Notes: generated by a model not told the origin, from the sequence alone. A DNA stretch of 64,000 nt from an uncultured Oleiphilus sp. (GCA_913020495.1 CAJWBJ010000002.1:1-64000), one strand, 5' to 3'. Counted from the stretch's first letter, positions 23,044 through 34,112 are shown. Numbers and translations: made by a program.

Positions 23044-23667
23044 TTATTTGCCTGTCAAATTATAAATCACTTCTTTCACAGTATTATTCTCAAACATTGG
23101 CTTGAGTGAGCTTCTCATCGTTTTTGAAAAAACAATGCCGTCAACAGATACATCAAATATCAACCAACTGGAATCAACCAACTGTTTCAATGCAAAGTCT
23201 AATCGGTGTTTACTTGTAGTTGTCGCAATAGAAACTCTGACCAGACTATATTTAGCATTATCTTTACTTTGACCAACCGCTATCTTTTCACCATTATAGG
23301 ACGCCAACGCGACACGATAAGTACGCTGTAAAGAGGCCTTAATTGCTTGTTGCATCGCGAGCTCTTGATCACTTTTCTGAACTTCCTGCCAATATGAGCC
23401 TATTATTTTTTTCGATATATTAGGAATATCAATATAAGGAAAGATCTGATCTGAAATTAGTTTATTTAAATACTCATCATCAGATAATAATCCTTCTTCC
23501 TTCGCTGTAATTAGTTGTACTTCTAAAGCCGAAATAATTGTTTGAATAAATGCTTTAGCACCTACCTCATCAGTATTTTCAATCGACTGACCCGAAAACG
23601 CGTAAATTGAAGATAATAGCATAATGAATACAACCAATAGTTTTCGACTCACAATTTTAAAAAGCAT
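23044..23667 (-). CDS. MlaC/Ttg2D-like phospholipid-binding protein
   Basis: N-terminal signal sequence; length and pattern (IFPYIDIPNISKKIIGSYW, VDSSWLIFDVSVDGIVF) fit MlaC/HpnM. Confidence 0.8.
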   Translation of the reverse strand: MLFKIVSRKLLVVFIMLLSSIYAFSGQSIENTDEVGAKAFIQTIISALEVQLITAKEEGLLSDDEYLNKLISDQIFPYIDIPNISKKIIGSYWQEVQKSDQELAMQQAIKASLQRTYRVALASYNGEKIAVGQSKDNAKYSLVRVSIATTTSKHRLDFALKQLVDSSWLIFDVSVDGIVFSKTMRSSLKPMFENNTVKEVIYNLTGK

Positions 23668-24734
23668 TAGTTAAAAACCTTCATCATTAGTTCAGTTGTT
23701 GGATTTTCAATCAAACCTTTTTCTGTCACGATAGCATCAATGAGATCTGCTGGCGTCACATCAAAAACAGGGTTAATTGCATCGATTCCTTCTGGCGCAA
23801 TCTGTAGACCGGATATTTGAGTCAGCTCCTGGGTTGTCCGCATTTCAATGTCAATATCTGCACCCGATGAAAGCGCCATATCCACCGTGCTTGAGGGAGC
23901 AACAACCATCATTTTTACGCCATGATACTTTGCAAGTATTGCAAGGTTGTATGTACCAATTTTATTCGCGACATCTCCATTTGCAGCCACTCGATCAGCG
24001 CCAACAATGATCCACTTAATATTTTTATTTGCCAACAACCAACCAGCAGCTCCATCTGAATTCAAACAAACTGGAATATCATCCTGAGCAAGTTCCCACG
24101 CGGTTAATCGAGCCCCTTGTAACCATGGGCGAGTTTCATCCGCATAAACACAGTCTATCAAATTCTTTTTCCATGCGGTTCTAATAGCACCTAATGCAGT
24201 ACCATACCCGCCTGTAGCCAAAGAGCCTGCATTACAATGTGTCAAAACGGAAAAAGGCTTATTTGTCGATTTAGCCATCAATGCACTAGCAAGCTCTGCC
24301 ATATAATGATTATTTTCAATGTCTTGCGTATGAATTTCTTGCGCTTTATTTAATAAAATCTCAATTAAGAAGTCTTCTTTATATGCATCAAGAAAGCACT
24401 GCCGCATTCGTTCAACAGCCCACATCAAATTTACTGCCGTTGGCCTAGATAACGCCAATTGTTTTAAATCACCGAGCACTGCACACTTATAAGCTTCCAT
24501 TTGCGCAACATTCATCTCATTCAAACGACGTGATCTAGCGCTAATCACCACACCATAAGCAGCCACGATACCAATGGCTGGCGCACCTCTAACTACCATA
24601 GTTTTAATCGAAGAGATCACAGTACTTAAGTCATCACAAATAATATATGACTCAGATTTTGGTAAAATTCTTTGGTCTAATAAAACAAGTTGATCATTTT
24701 TCCACTCAATAGCTTTAATTGTGCTTTTTAACAT
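23667..24734 (-). CDS. mtnA: S-methyl-5-thioribose-1-phosphate isomerase
   Basis: VRGAPAIGIVAAYG, THCNAGSLATGGYGTALGAIR, ETRPWLQGARLTAWEL, VGADRVAANGDVANKIGTY. Confidence 0.95.
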   Translation of the reverse strand: MLKSTIKAIEWKNDQLVLLDQRILPKSESYIICDDLSTVISSIKTMVVRGAPAIGIVAAYGVVISARSRRLNEMNVAQMEAYKCAVLGDLKQLALSRPTAVNLMWAVERMRQCFLDAYKEDFLIEILLNKAQEIHTQDIENNHYMAELASALMAKSTNKPFSVLTHCNAGSLATGGYGTALGAIRTAWKKNLIDCVYADETRPWLQGARLTAWELAQDDIPVCLNSDGAAGWLLANKNIKWIIVGADRVAANGDVANKIGTYNLAILAKYHGVKMMVVAPSSTVDMALSSGADIDIEMRTTQELTQISGLQIAPEGIDAINPVFDVTPADLIDAIVTEKGLIENPTTELMMKVFN

Positions 24735-24775
24735 ATTGCTCTCTTTGATTTTAAAACACCAACTATAGAAGTTAG

Positions 24776-25381
24776 TTAGTCATTCAGCAGCTGCCAGCCG
24801 CTAGTTTTACTTTTGTCATTTAAGTCGATTGATTTAACGATTTCTATCAAACCTTTGTATTCTTTTTCTTCATGATCACCCAAAGCACAAGTAAATGAAA
24901 TTGTTGTTAACTCATCAAAACGAATTAAAATCTCTTTCCTGTCTTCTGGTTTTACAAAAACCGTCGGCCATTGATCCAGGGTTTTAACTAGTGCCTGAGC
25001 ATCATCTACCGATGACGATGCATGACTGTGGCCTAACCCAGCAATTACCTTTTGTTGAGAATGAAATAATTCGTCATCAACAAACTTCTGAAAACGTTCA
25101 TCAGCTAATTGAATGCGAATATCTTTAGAAAAAGCCATCAAGTGAGGTTGTTTACTTTTATTTAAAAATACAAATCGTATGTTACGAGCCAGCGGGACTG
25201 TAATTTTGGGAGGCCAAACGTCATCTGAAACCAAATCAACAAAAATTGTTGCTTCACTTGCCGCTTCTCCAAATAAAGGGTCCTTCCAATATTCCCCTAA
25301 AACCTGTTCAGCAGTTAACCCGGCGAAGCCGTTAGGTGAAAAAAAAAGACATAATAAAGGAAGGAATATAAGTTTTAGCAC
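24776..25381 (-). CDS. Secreted cupredoxin-like protein
   Basis: Signal peptide; FLNKSKQPHLMAFSKD and SFTCALGDHEEKEYKGLIEI resemble cupredoxin copper-site strands; GLGHSHASS. Confidence 0.65.
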   Translation of the reverse strand: MLKLIFLPLLCLFFSPNGFAGLTAEQVLGEYWKDPLFGEAASEATIFVDLVSDDVWPPKITVPLARNIRFVFLNKSKQPHLMAFSKDIRIQLADERFQKFVDDELFHSQQKVIAGLGHSHASSSVDDAQALVKTLDQWPTVFVKPEDRKEILIRFDELTTISFTCALGDHEEKEYKGLIEIVKSIDLNDKSKTSGWQLLND

Positions 25382-25532
25382 ATTTTTATCTATTTAGAAT
25401 ATGAATCGAATTGAAATTATACCCACTAATAACTTAGCCGCACAGATTACTTTCGTTACAATACAGACAGTGCTTGAATTAAACCTGCGATATCTAATAC
25501 TATTTTCTTTTTACCAACCTGAAGGTAAAGCT

Positions 25533-26336
25533 TTGACTCCCCCACCCATTGTTTTAACAATTGCTGGCTCAGACTCTTCTGGCGGCGCCGGTATTCAAGC
25601 AGATATCAAAACACTCTCGGCACTAGGTGTTTACAGTGCTTCAGTCATAACAAATATCACAGCCCAAAATACCTGTGGTGTTGATGAGGTTTATTCGCTT
25701 CCCTATTCAATCATAGAGTCACAATTAAATTCCGTATTTAGTGATCTTGATATTTCAACCGTTAAAATTGGAATGTTAAATAATAAAAGTACCGTTGAGT
25801 TAGTCATCAAAATTCTTCACAGATATCAGCCCAAAAATATCGTACTTGATCCTGTAATGGTCTCAAGCAGCGGAAAGCAGTTAATTGAAGATAACGCAAT
25901 TGAAGTAATCAAATCACAACTTTTTCCTATAACAACACTCATAACACCAAATATTCCTGAGGCCGCTATATTAACGGACTCGACTCAGGCTAATTCAAAA
26001 ACAACCATGCTCCAAGCTATTTACCAGTTAAAGGATTTGGGTTCAGAATCGACTTTACTTAAAGGTGGACACCTTGTAGGTGATACCTGCATTGACCTTT
26101 TACTATCTAATGACGAAATTCATGAATTTAAGCAAACCAAACTCCTAACAAGTAATACACACGGAACAGGCTGCACACTTTCTTCTGCAATTGCAGCAAA
26201 TTTAGCTTTTGGAGACTCAATGAAAACAGCTGTATGTAAAGCAAACCAGTACTTACACAAAGCAATCATACAAGCTGATAGTTTAAATGTAGGCAAGGGA
26301 CATGGACCTGTTCACCATTTCTATCATCAATGGTAA
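25533..26336 (+). CDS. thiD: Hydroxymethylpyrimidine/phosphomethylpyrimidine kinase
   Basis: IVLTIAGSDSSGGAGIQADIKTLSALGVY, DPVMVSSSGKQLI, NTHGTGCTLSSAIAANLA. Track start 25401 adds about 44 non-homologous residues; TTG 25533 fits the family N-terminus. Confidence 0.93.
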   Translation: MTPPPIVLTIAGSDSSGGAGIQADIKTLSALGVYSASVITNITAQNTCGVDEVYSLPYSIIESQLNSVFSDLDISTVKIGMLNNKSTVELVIKILHRYQPKNIVLDPVMVSSSGKQLIEDNAIEVIKSQLFPITTLITPNIPEAAILTDSTQANSKTTMLQAIYQLKDLGSESTLLKGGHLVGDTCIDLLLSNDEIHEFKQTKLLTSNTHGTGCTLSSAIAANLAFGDSMKTAVCKANQYLHKAIIQADSLNVGKGHGPVHHFYHQW

Positions 26337-26410
26337 TTCTACATAGCAATATCAGCACCTCATGCATATACTCATTTTTTATTTATTCATAATCATGCCA
26401 AGGAAAAAAC

Positions 26411-27628
26411 ATGCATAGCAGGAAATTTCGCATACTATCTACCGCTTTAATTTATTTATTGTTATCAGCATGTGCAAGCAAGCAAATTGCAGTTTCTGAA
26501 AGCATTCAACAACGCTCGGCACAAGAAGCAACCAAGTCAACCCTCACACCAGAACAAGCTATAGAAACGGCTGAGCAAAAACTACTCGATGCAAAAGCAG
26601 CTGAGCTTGAATTTTATGCACCGCTTCACTTATTACAAGCACAAGAAAGCATTACACAGGCTCGCGAATATTTAGTTGAACCGCCTAAAGACATTAAAAA
26701 TGCAGCCCTTATGGCAGCAATAGCAGCCCAAAACTTCATTGAAGATTCATACAAAAATAAAACAACAGTCAAAGCAAACCTAAAAGAATCACTAGCTCAT
26801 AAAGAAGTTTTAATTACGCTTAATACACCAACATTACTAGCTGAAGACTATCAGGATATTATGGAGGACTTGCTTGATTTGGTGAAGTTAATTGAAAAAG
26901 GCGACTCGGCACAAGCTGGACGAGACCAAACATCGTTATTAAGTGATATGTCTGAACTTGAAATTAACACACTTAAAAACATTCACCTAACTGAAGCAGA
27001 AGCTTTTTTTGAAAAGGCCGATGACATAGATGCTGATACGTATGCTGAAATCAGTTTTGAAAAGGCTGCCAAAGTGCTTGAGGCCTCTAATAATTTTATT
27101 CGAAAAAATTACCGTGACCGAAAAGGAGTTAAGAAGGCAGGCGAAGAAGCTCTCTGGGCAACTAAACACGCTTACTTTGTGGCACTAGAGTCTGAAAAAG
27201 TGATTAAGCTAGAGGCCGTTGAGTCTGAAAAGCACATTCTTCATATAGTATCTTTACTTAACAGCATTAACCAAAAAGCATATGGCAAAGATCTTGAACC
27301 TCAAAAACTTTATAACGCAACCGAAGAACTCATTAAAATGGTAAGCGACCTTAAAAAGCAGCTTGAGGCCAGCCAACTTGAGACAAAACATACCTTAAAC
27401 AAATTAAAAACATCCCCTGAAACCAGTATCATATCAATTGAAAATTCAGTAGCACCAAAAAGCCTAGCCCCCGTATCGACTGAAACTCAAATGCCTATTA
27501 AAAATGCAGCCGCTGAACAACCACTACCTCTAATTTTTCCAGATAAAAGCGCAGGTGATGACACCGCTGCTCTGGAACTTAAAAATGATGAGCAAGGCTT
27601 TGATAATGTTGAATTAATGACTGAATAA
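26411..27628 (+). CDS. Coiled-coil lipoprotein, DUF4398-like
   Basis: Lipobox LLSACAS; long helical Ala/Glu/Lys-rich body. Confidence 0.65.
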   Translation: MHSRKFRILSTALIYLLLSACASKQIAVSESIQQRSAQEATKSTLTPEQAIETAEQKLLDAKAAELEFYAPLHLLQAQESITQAREYLVEPPKDIKNAALMAAIAAQNFIEDSYKNKTTVKANLKESLAHKEVLITLNTPTLLAEDYQDIMEDLLDLVKLIEKGDSAQAGRDQTSLLSDMSELEINTLKNIHLTEAEAFFEKADDIDADTYAEISFEKAAKVLEASNNFIRKNYRDRKGVKKAGEEALWATKHAYFVALESEKVIKLEAVESEKHILHIVSLLNSINQKAYGKDLEPQKLYNATEELIKMVSDLKKQLEASQLETKHTLNKLKTSPETSIISIENSVAPKSLAPVSTETQMPIKNAAAEQPLPLIFPDKSAGDDTAALELKNDEQGFDNVELMTE

Positions 27629-27653
27629 CCATCAACGTTTTATCTTAAAGCCC

Positions 27654-27697
27654 TAATAAAAAAAGAGCAGTATGATCCGTGATGATCAAACTGCTCT
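27654..27697 (-). terminator. recA: Intrinsic terminator for recA (minus strand)
   Basis: Hairpin AGAGCAGT-AT-GATC-CGTGAT-GATC-AA-ACTGCTCT followed on the minus strand by TTTTTTTATTA. Confidence 0.7.
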
Positions 27698-27738
27698 CGC
27701 AACAAACACTATATTTGAGGGCTTTAGACAACTCAAAC

Positions 27739-27777
27739 CGTAGTTATTCCGGCAGTACTTTTAGCCGAAATAACGAA
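27739..27777. repeat. ATTCCGG palindrome, copy A
   Basis: GTTATTCCGG-CAGTACTTTTAG-CCGAAATAAC; resembles copies at 43.8 and 47.7 kb. Confidence 0.65.
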
Positions 27778-27825
27778 GTAATTTAAAGAAACAACTAAAG
27801 TTAAAAGTACTCAATTTATCTCAAA

Positions 27826-28863
27826 CTATATCTCTAAAGCTAGTTCATCCGAAGTTCCTGCTTCAGGAGTTTCTGGTTTTGGCATCAGCTTCTCACGTAT
27901 TTTTGCTTCTATCTCTTCCGCCACTTTTGGGTTTTCTTTTAGATAGTTAGCTGCGTTCGCCTTACCTTGACCGATTTTGTCTCCGTTATAGCTGTACCAT
28001 GCGCCTGCTTTATCTACAAAACCTTCTTTAACACCTAGATCAACGACCTCACCTAAGTGATAAATACCTTTGCCATATAAAATCTGAAACTCAGTTTGCT
28101 TAAACGGTGGTGAAACTTTGTTTTTAACCACTTTCACTCGTGTTTCATTACCAATGATCTCATCGCCCTGCTTCACTGCACCAATACGGCGTATGTCCAA
28201 GCGAACTGAAGAGTAAAATTTTAATGCATTTCCACCAGTTGTTGTTTCTGGATTACCAAACATAACACCGATTTTCATACGAATCTGGTTAATAAAGATA
28301 ACTAAACAATTAGCACTCTTGATGTTACCCGTTAATTTACGCAGCGCTTGTGACATTAAACGTGCTTGCAAGCCCATATGACTATCACCCATATCACCTT
28401 CAATTTCGGCTTTAGGTGTTAGTGCAGCAACAGAGTCAACAACAATAACGTCTACAGCATTAGAACGTACTAGCATATCTACAATTTCTAGCGCTTGCTC
28501 TCCGGTATCGGGCTGTGAAACTAATAATTCATCAACATTCAAGCCTAGCTTCTCGGCATATATAGGATCGAGCGCATGCTCAGCATCAACGAAGGCGCAT
28601 ACTTTACCTTGCTTTTGAGCTTCAGCAATTGTTTGTAATGTTAACGTTGTCTTACCCGAACTCTCAGGCCCATAAATTTCAACAATACGTCCATAAGGAA
28701 GGCCGCCTATACCTAAAGCAATATCCAAACCGAGAGAGCCTGTAGACACAGACGGCATGAGATCTCGCGGTTGGTCACCCAGTTTCATCACTGCGCCTTT
28801 ACCAAACTGGCGTTCAATTTGTGACAAAGCTGCGCTTAAGGCCTTTTTTTTGTTGTCATTCAT
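27826..28863 (-). CDS. recA: Recombinase RecA
   Basis: [62 protein letters not shown]. Confidence 0.99.
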   Translation of the reverse strand: MNDNKKKALSAALSQIERQFGKGAVMKLGDQPRDLMPSVSTGSLGLDIALGIGGLPYGRIVEIYGPESSGKTTLTLQTIAEAQKQGKVCAFVDAEHALDPIYAEKLGLNVDELLVSQPDTGEQALEIVDMLVRSNAVDVIVVDSVAALTPKAEIEGDMGDSHMGLQARLMSQALRKLTGNIKSANCLVIFINQIRMKIGVMFGNPETTTGGNALKFYSSVRLDIRRIGAVKQGDEIIGNETRVKVVKNKVSPPFKQTEFQILYGKGIYHLGEVVDLGVKEGFVDKAGAWYSYNGDKIGQGKANAANYLKENPKVAEEIEAKIREKLMPKPETPEAGTSDELALEI

Positions 28864-28930
28864 TTAAGATTTTCCCCTACCGATCAATAATTTTTAATGG
28901 TTAGTACTTCTCGTACTTTTACTGGAGCAG

Positions 28931-28950
28931 TACTGTATACATAATCAGTA
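28931..28950. promoter_or_regulatory. LexA/SOS box upstream of recA
   Basis: TACTGTATACATAATCAGTA: close to the gamma SOS consensus TACTG(TATATATATA)CAGTA, about 68 bp 5' of the recA ATG. Confidence 0.8.
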
Positions 28951-29150
28951 TTATGTGTAGATATTCCTATTCTGTCCATATTTATTTTAATTTATTTAAA
29001 GACGTCCGGTTTCAGAATTGCTTTAGCAAGAAATAAAACTAAACTTACCTAATAAATTAATATCCAATATTTAGCTAGTTTTCAAAGAGATGAGACCGTT
29101 TAAAAGATGCGAAATAAGCGTTATGTTTTTATCCCTCACGGAGTCACTCT

Positions 29151-30599
29151 GTGTTAAACCCAATTGAGTCATATATTAATTTCTTTTGGCCTAAGCATGA
29201 AAATATGCCTAAAGAGCTTGCTGTCCAATACAGAGTTCTTCTATATTTTCACTTTTTTGCCGCCATTGTGATGATTTACAGCATTATTAAGTGGTCTAAA
29301 TTAGACCACTCTACATTGGTGCTCAGCTCTTCATTTGGCTTAGTGCTGATATTAATTACAAGTACACTCATCAAAAAATCAATTCCCCCTGTCATTGCCG
29401 CCAATATCACAATGCTTAGTACTTATCCTCATGGTATGAATATGATATTCAATCTTGGAGGACTTGATTCACCCCACATTTTTTGGATGCCGGCACTCAT
29501 TTGTATTAGTTATTTACTCGCAGGCCGAAAGTCAGGATTTGCATGGTTTATAGTCGCCTTTATAACTGTTCTAACTATGATTATCCTCGACTTCAATAGT
29601 TATGCCTTACCTCTTTTTGAATTTACAGAAACGGGTAAAAAGATTGATACTTATTCAGGTTATTTACTTCCTATGATTATTATCTGGCTTGCCCAGAGTT
29701 ATGCACTCCGTATAAGAGAACAATCATTAACCGAAGCCATTGATGCCCAAGAAAAAGCAGCTGAATTAGCGACAGTATCCAGTACAGACGCACTACGTTT
29801 GGGTGAAATTCTAAGTGAGGCAAAACATACAAGCCAAACACTTTTTTCTTCAACAAACACCCTTATGAAAAATTTACAAAACATGGGGGATAACAGTCAT
29901 TTAATTGAAGGCGGAGCTATTTCACAAGTTGAAGCATCTGAAGATATTTCAAAAACTGTTTCTGACACTAAAGAGACTCTACACGAAACATCATCAATTG
30001 TTATTCATATGGAGGATATTACAAATACAACAGAGCAAAATGTAATTTCGACTGGCCATGCGATGACAAAAGTTTCAGATAATATGGGGAAAATTAAAAA
30101 TAATTTTTCTCAAATTGAAGATGTAATCAAGGTTATTTTAGGGATTGTTAGCCAAACAAACCTGCTCGCTTTAAATGCAAGTATTGAAGCGGCCAGAGCT
30201 GGAGATAGAGGCCGTGGATTTGCAGTAGTTGCTGATGAAATCCGTGAGTTATCCATCCGCTGTGATCGCTCTGCTCAAGAAATAAAATCTGTCATACAAC
30301 AAGGCTCAATTGAAGTTGATGATGGTGTTGAGCTTGTTTTGCGTTCAGCGAATGTATTATCTAGTACTGCTAATTCAGTGAATGAAGTTACGCATCAAAT
30401 TCATAATGTATCTGAAGTGATGGATAGACTTAATGACAATATGAGCGATGTTGCTGAAGCATCTGATAAGGTTGGTGCAGTCAGTAACCGCAATGCTCAA
30501 TCAGTTAAACAGTTATTAGATTCAACGAATGATCTTACAAATGTAACTGATGAGCTATGTGAGGTTTCTGAAAAACTGCAATCTGTTATTAATAAATAA
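29151..30599 (+). CDS. Methyl-accepting chemotaxis protein
   Basis: TM N-terminus and MCP hairpin tip [37 protein letters not shown]. Confidence 0.93.
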   Translation: MLNPIESYINFFWPKHENMPKELAVQYRVLLYFHFFAAIVMIYSIIKWSKLDHSTLVLSSSFGLVLILITSTLIKKSIPPVIAANITMLSTYPHGMNMIFNLGGLDSPHIFWMPALICISYLLAGRKSGFAWFIVAFITVLTMIILDFNSYALPLFEFTETGKKIDTYSGYLLPMIIIWLAQSYALRIREQSLTEAIDAQEKAAELATVSSTDALRLGEILSEAKHTSQTLFSSTNTLMKNLQNMGDNSHLIEGGAISQVEASEDISKTVSDTKETLHETSSIVIHMEDITNTTEQNVISTGHAMTKVSDNMGKIKNNFSQIEDVIKVILGIVSQTNLLALNASIEAARAGDRGRGFAVVADEIRELSIRCDRSAQEIKSVIQQGSIEVDDGVELVLRSANVLSSTANSVNEVTHQIHNVSEVMDRLNDNMSDVAEASDKVGAVSNRNAQSVKQLLDSTNDLTNVTDELCEVSEKLQSVINK

Positions 30600-30637
30600 G
30601 CGCCCTTTCAAAAAAGGGGCTTACCATAGTATGTCGA

Positions 30638-32404
30638 CTAGCCTGTCACTTTTCTAACTAAGGCTCGACTGACCATTCGTATCTTTGTATTCAATGGTAA
30701 TCGCTTAAGGTTGGTGCCAACAATACCTTTTGTAAAGCGGGTTTGTTTACTGTAATCCACATTTACATCCAATATAACGGGACAACCTTTTTTTGAATGC
30801 TCCCAAGCTTTATCTATGCATTCATTGATATCAGAATCATTCTCAATACGAACATATTCTGCCCCAGTTGCCTGCGCGACGCCTTGAAAACGGGTATTGC
30901 CTAGCACCGTACATGTTTTACGGTTATAAGGTACATTTTGAGCTTGTGCAATCTGCGATAGCTCACCGTCATTGAACACAGTAAAAATTGCGCCTAATCT
31001 ATGCTCACTTGCAGTAATAATTTCCATACAGGTCATGAGAAAGGCACCATCTCCAACAATCGAGACGACGTCTTTGTCAGGGTTTGCTAATTTTGCTGCA
31101 ATTGTCGCTGGAACTGCATATCCCATACAGTTGAAATCAGTTGGTGATATCATGCTTCTTGGGGTATGAATCGGCATAAGCTCGGCAGTCAGAAAGGTAT
31201 GATTACCATCATCAACGACGACAAAACCATCATCAGGCAACTTCACCCTTAAAGCATCAAAAAACTTTGATGGATTAACACGACCCTTAGTATCGTGCTG
31301 ATGCCACTCTTTAGTGTAGGCAAGCTTGTCTTTGGCGATGTTAGCACTAACACTTTTCATACGAGCGCATACATTGATATTTTGTTCTGTAATTTTTGCT
31401 TCAAGTTTCTGAAGCAAAAGGGGAGCAATATCTTTAGAGTCACCAGTTATTGCAATTTTGGCTGGATAATTTGCATTGATAGCTTCTGGGTTGATATCAA
31501 TATGTATTAAGTTCTCAGGGACGCTAACACCAAAACTTCCTGTCCCTATTTCACCAAAACGTGTCCCGATAGCAAGCATGCAATCACATTCTAAAAAAGC
31601 ATTTGTTGCTGCAGGTACTGCTGCAGGACCAAAACTCATACCTGTATGCAAGGGGTGATTGGCAGGAAAAGAACTTAAGCCTTGTAGCGTTGTCGATACA
31701 GGTGCAGCTAACAACTCCGCAATACGCATTGTTGCTTCACTTACATCAACCGCCCCCCACCCTAAAAATAAACCTGGCGATTTAGCTTGCAATAATAGTT
31801 CAACAGCTTGATCAAGTTTATCACTTGAAGCGTCTGGTTCTTGTTTTGTTTTATGTCGTTTCACGTAATCTTCATAGCTTAATACTGATTCAATTTCTCC
31901 AGTATAAAGCTGAAGGTTAACCGGGATCTCTAAAAACACTGGCCCGGGTTCACCCGAAATTGCAAGTTCATAAGCCTTATATATAGTTTCTAAAACCTCG
32001 CCTTGTGCCCCAATTTTAAACGTCGCCTTAGTAATAGGTGCCATCATGGCATGCTGGTCCATCTCATGCAGCTGATAAGTAAACTCAGAATCGCTTCGAA
32101 CCCCACCACTAATCACCAGCATAGGAATACCGTCTAAAAAGGCTTCGCCAATACCACTTGCTGCATGGGTTGCACCTGCTGCAGGAACAATGACTAATGT
32201 TCCGATTGAACCACTGACCCGGCTCATCGCATCGGCCATGAAAGCGCCACAACCTTCATGCGTTACCAGCATAGGTGTAATCAGTTCGGATTTGTTCAAC
32301 TCATCATAAATTTCGGTATTGTGTACTCCTGGAATACCAAAAGTATAATGAACACCAATTTGTTCTAATGCATACTTTACTAACCATGCGCCTGTTTTTT
32401 TCAC
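30638..32404 (-). CDS. Thiamine diphosphate-dependent enzyme, acetolactate synthase/decarboxylase-like
   Basis: FGIPGVHNTEIYDEL, VTHEGCGAFMADAMSRVSG, ThDP motif GDGAFLMTCMEIITASEHRLGAIFTVFND. Confidence 0.88.
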   Translation of the reverse strand: MKKTGAWLVKYALEQIGVHYTFGIPGVHNTEIYDELNKSELITPMLVTHEGCGAFMADAMSRVSGSIGTLVIVPAAGATHAASGIGEAFLDGIPMLVISGGVRSDSEFTYQLHEMDQHAMMAPITKATFKIGAQGEVLETIYKAYELAISGEPGPVFLEIPVNLQLYTGEIESVLSYEDYVKRHKTKQEPDASSDKLDQAVELLLQAKSPGLFLGWGAVDVSEATMRIAELLAAPVSTTLQGLSSFPANHPLHTGMSFGPAAVPAATNAFLECDCMLAIGTRFGEIGTGSFGVSVPENLIHIDINPEAINANYPAKIAITGDSKDIAPLLLQKLEAKITEQNINVCARMKSVSANIAKDKLAYTKEWHQHDTKGRVNPSKFFDALRVKLPDDGFVVVDDGNHTFLTAELMPIHTPRSMISPTDFNCMGYAVPATIAAKLANPDKDVVSIVGDGAFLMTCMEIITASEHRLGAIFTVFNDGELSQIAQAQNVPYNRKTCTVLGNTRFQGVAQATGAEYVRIENDSDINECIDKAWEHSKKGCPVILDVNVDYSKQTRFTKGIVGTNLKRLPLNTKIRMVSRALVRKVTG

Positions 32405-32444
32405 AATTCATGCCTCTTTTTTTCGAATTTTTATGACTATGTAT

Positions 32445-34073
32445 TTACGATTGACGAATAGATTCCGCAGCCGCTCGAGCAGTTAATATACAACCGGATA
32501 AAAAAGTACCTTCCAGTGACTTAAACCCACTTGCCCCGCCCCCGCCAAAACCTGCTGCTTCACCAATGGCATACAGCCCTTTAATTGGTTCGCCCTGTAA
32601 ATCTAAAACACGACTTTGTAAGTCAGTTTGAATTCCGCCCAAACTCTTTCGAGAAATGAGTCTTAGTTTGACCGCAATTAAGGGCCCAGAGCTTTGATCT
32701 AAAATAGCATTTGGCTTACAGGTTCGTAGTTTGTCTGCACGCCATGCCCGTGCATGCTGAATACGCCTCAACTGATCATCATTCCATAATGCTGGCCCAC
32801 GACTAATCATGTCATCATATTGCTGCACCTGATTCTGAACATCTTCTAGACTAACGCTATTGTCGCTATTTAAGGCATTCATTTTTGAAACAAGTTCTGG
32901 CAAGCTATCAGCAACAATAAAATGATCACTCTCTTCCTGCATTTGTTTTACTAAACGATGATTGCCTAAAATCGCTTCTTTCAAAAATGAAAATAATTTT
33001 CTGTCTCTGATATTTTGGTTATGCTCAGAACCAGAAACAGCAAACTCTTTAATGGCAATTTTCCAGTTGAATAATTGCCAAGTATAAGGCGCTTCTAATT
33101 CAGACACTCGACGACATAATTCATTGGTATCAAAGCCCGTAACTAATGGCTCCGGACCAATACGCTTACCAGTATGATCTAACCATAATGCATTTTTACA
33201 TGGAATAAGACTCAAACCTTGCCCTTCAAAGCTAGGTTTTGGGTGAGGAATACCAGCAGCATAATTCCACATTTTATCCAGATGCGTGACTGCCGCGCCT
33301 TGTTCACTCAATACATCATGTAATAAACCATCTGCATATTTATGAGAGCCATTCAATATTTCAGCAGGAGGTTTGCCCCAAGGCTGATACCAGTTATCTC
33401 TTACCTTCTGTAAGTTGCCACCAATTCCACCTGTCGCGACAATGGTATAACTTGCATATAGTTCAATTTCCTCAGAAGTCTTTTCATTAAGAACCTGACA
33501 ACCTGTGACCTTTCCCTTATCTCGAAAAAAATCATGAACTTTATGCTCATATAATATTTTCAACTTATGTTTATTTTTATGGCTTTGTAATAATTCAATA
33601 AAGCGCTCAACAAGCCGATATCCTGTTCCCCAAAGAATATGGTATCGCGGAAGACTATTACCCTTACCATACTGACCACGCTCTACCCAGTTGACCGCAG
33701 GAAGAAACTTCATGCCGTGTTCTATCAACCATTCATATACATTTTTTAAACAATGATCGACATAATATTTTGCCCATTGTTTCGGCCAGAAATCTTCTTC
33801 GCCAAAGTTTGCAAACGAATACCAATCTTTCAGCGCCCTTTCAGGACTGTCATGCACCCCCATTTTTCTTTGAAGCGGCGTATTGACCAATGCCATACCG
33901 CCAAATGAAAGTTTCGCTAAACCTCCAAGATTTTCCTCTTTATCTCTCTCTATAATCGTGACATTTAAACCACTATTCAAGCATTCAAAAGCGGTAACTA
34001 AACCAGCTATACCGCCACCAACAATAATGACATCACTTTTTTGAGTATCCATAGAAAAGTTCACCTTGGTCAA
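32445..34073 (-). CDS. FAD-binding dehydrogenase (fumarate reductase / KstD-like flavoprotein)
   Basis: VIIVGGGIAGLVTAFECLNSGLNVTIIERD; C-terminal GLYAIGEAAGFGGGGASGFKSLEGTFLSGCILTARAA. Confidence 0.88.
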   Translation of the reverse strand: MTKVNFSMDTQKSDVIIVGGGIAGLVTAFECLNSGLNVTIIERDKEENLGGLAKLSFGGMALVNTPLQRKMGVHDSPERALKDWYSFANFGEEDFWPKQWAKYYVDHCLKNVYEWLIEHGMKFLPAVNWVERGQYGKGNSLPRYHILWGTGYRLVERFIELLQSHKNKHKLKILYEHKVHDFFRDKGKVTGCQVLNEKTSEEIELYASYTIVATGGIGGNLQKVRDNWYQPWGKPPAEILNGSHKYADGLLHDVLSEQGAAVTHLDKMWNYAAGIPHPKPSFEGQGLSLIPCKNALWLDHTGKRIGPEPLVTGFDTNELCRRVSELEAPYTWQLFNWKIAIKEFAVSGSEHNQNIRDRKLFSFLKEAILGNHRLVKQMQEESDHFIVADSLPELVSKMNALNSDNSVSLEDVQNQVQQYDDMISRGPALWNDDQLRRIQHARAWRADKLRTCKPNAILDQSSGPLIAVKLRLISRKSLGGIQTDLQSRVLDLQGEPIKGLYAIGEAAGFGGGGASGFKSLEGTFLSGCILTARAAAESIRQS

Positions 34074-34112
34074 TTTGAAATTCAGTGTGCCAGAGAAATA
34101 TGAAGTTTTGGA

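Noticed and set aside
25401-25532. N-terminal extension of thiD
   Set aside because: No ThiD homology before PPPIVLTIAGSD; TTG 25533 gives the usual N-terminus. I also looked for a TPP riboswitch here and saw no CTGAGA...ACC-type core.
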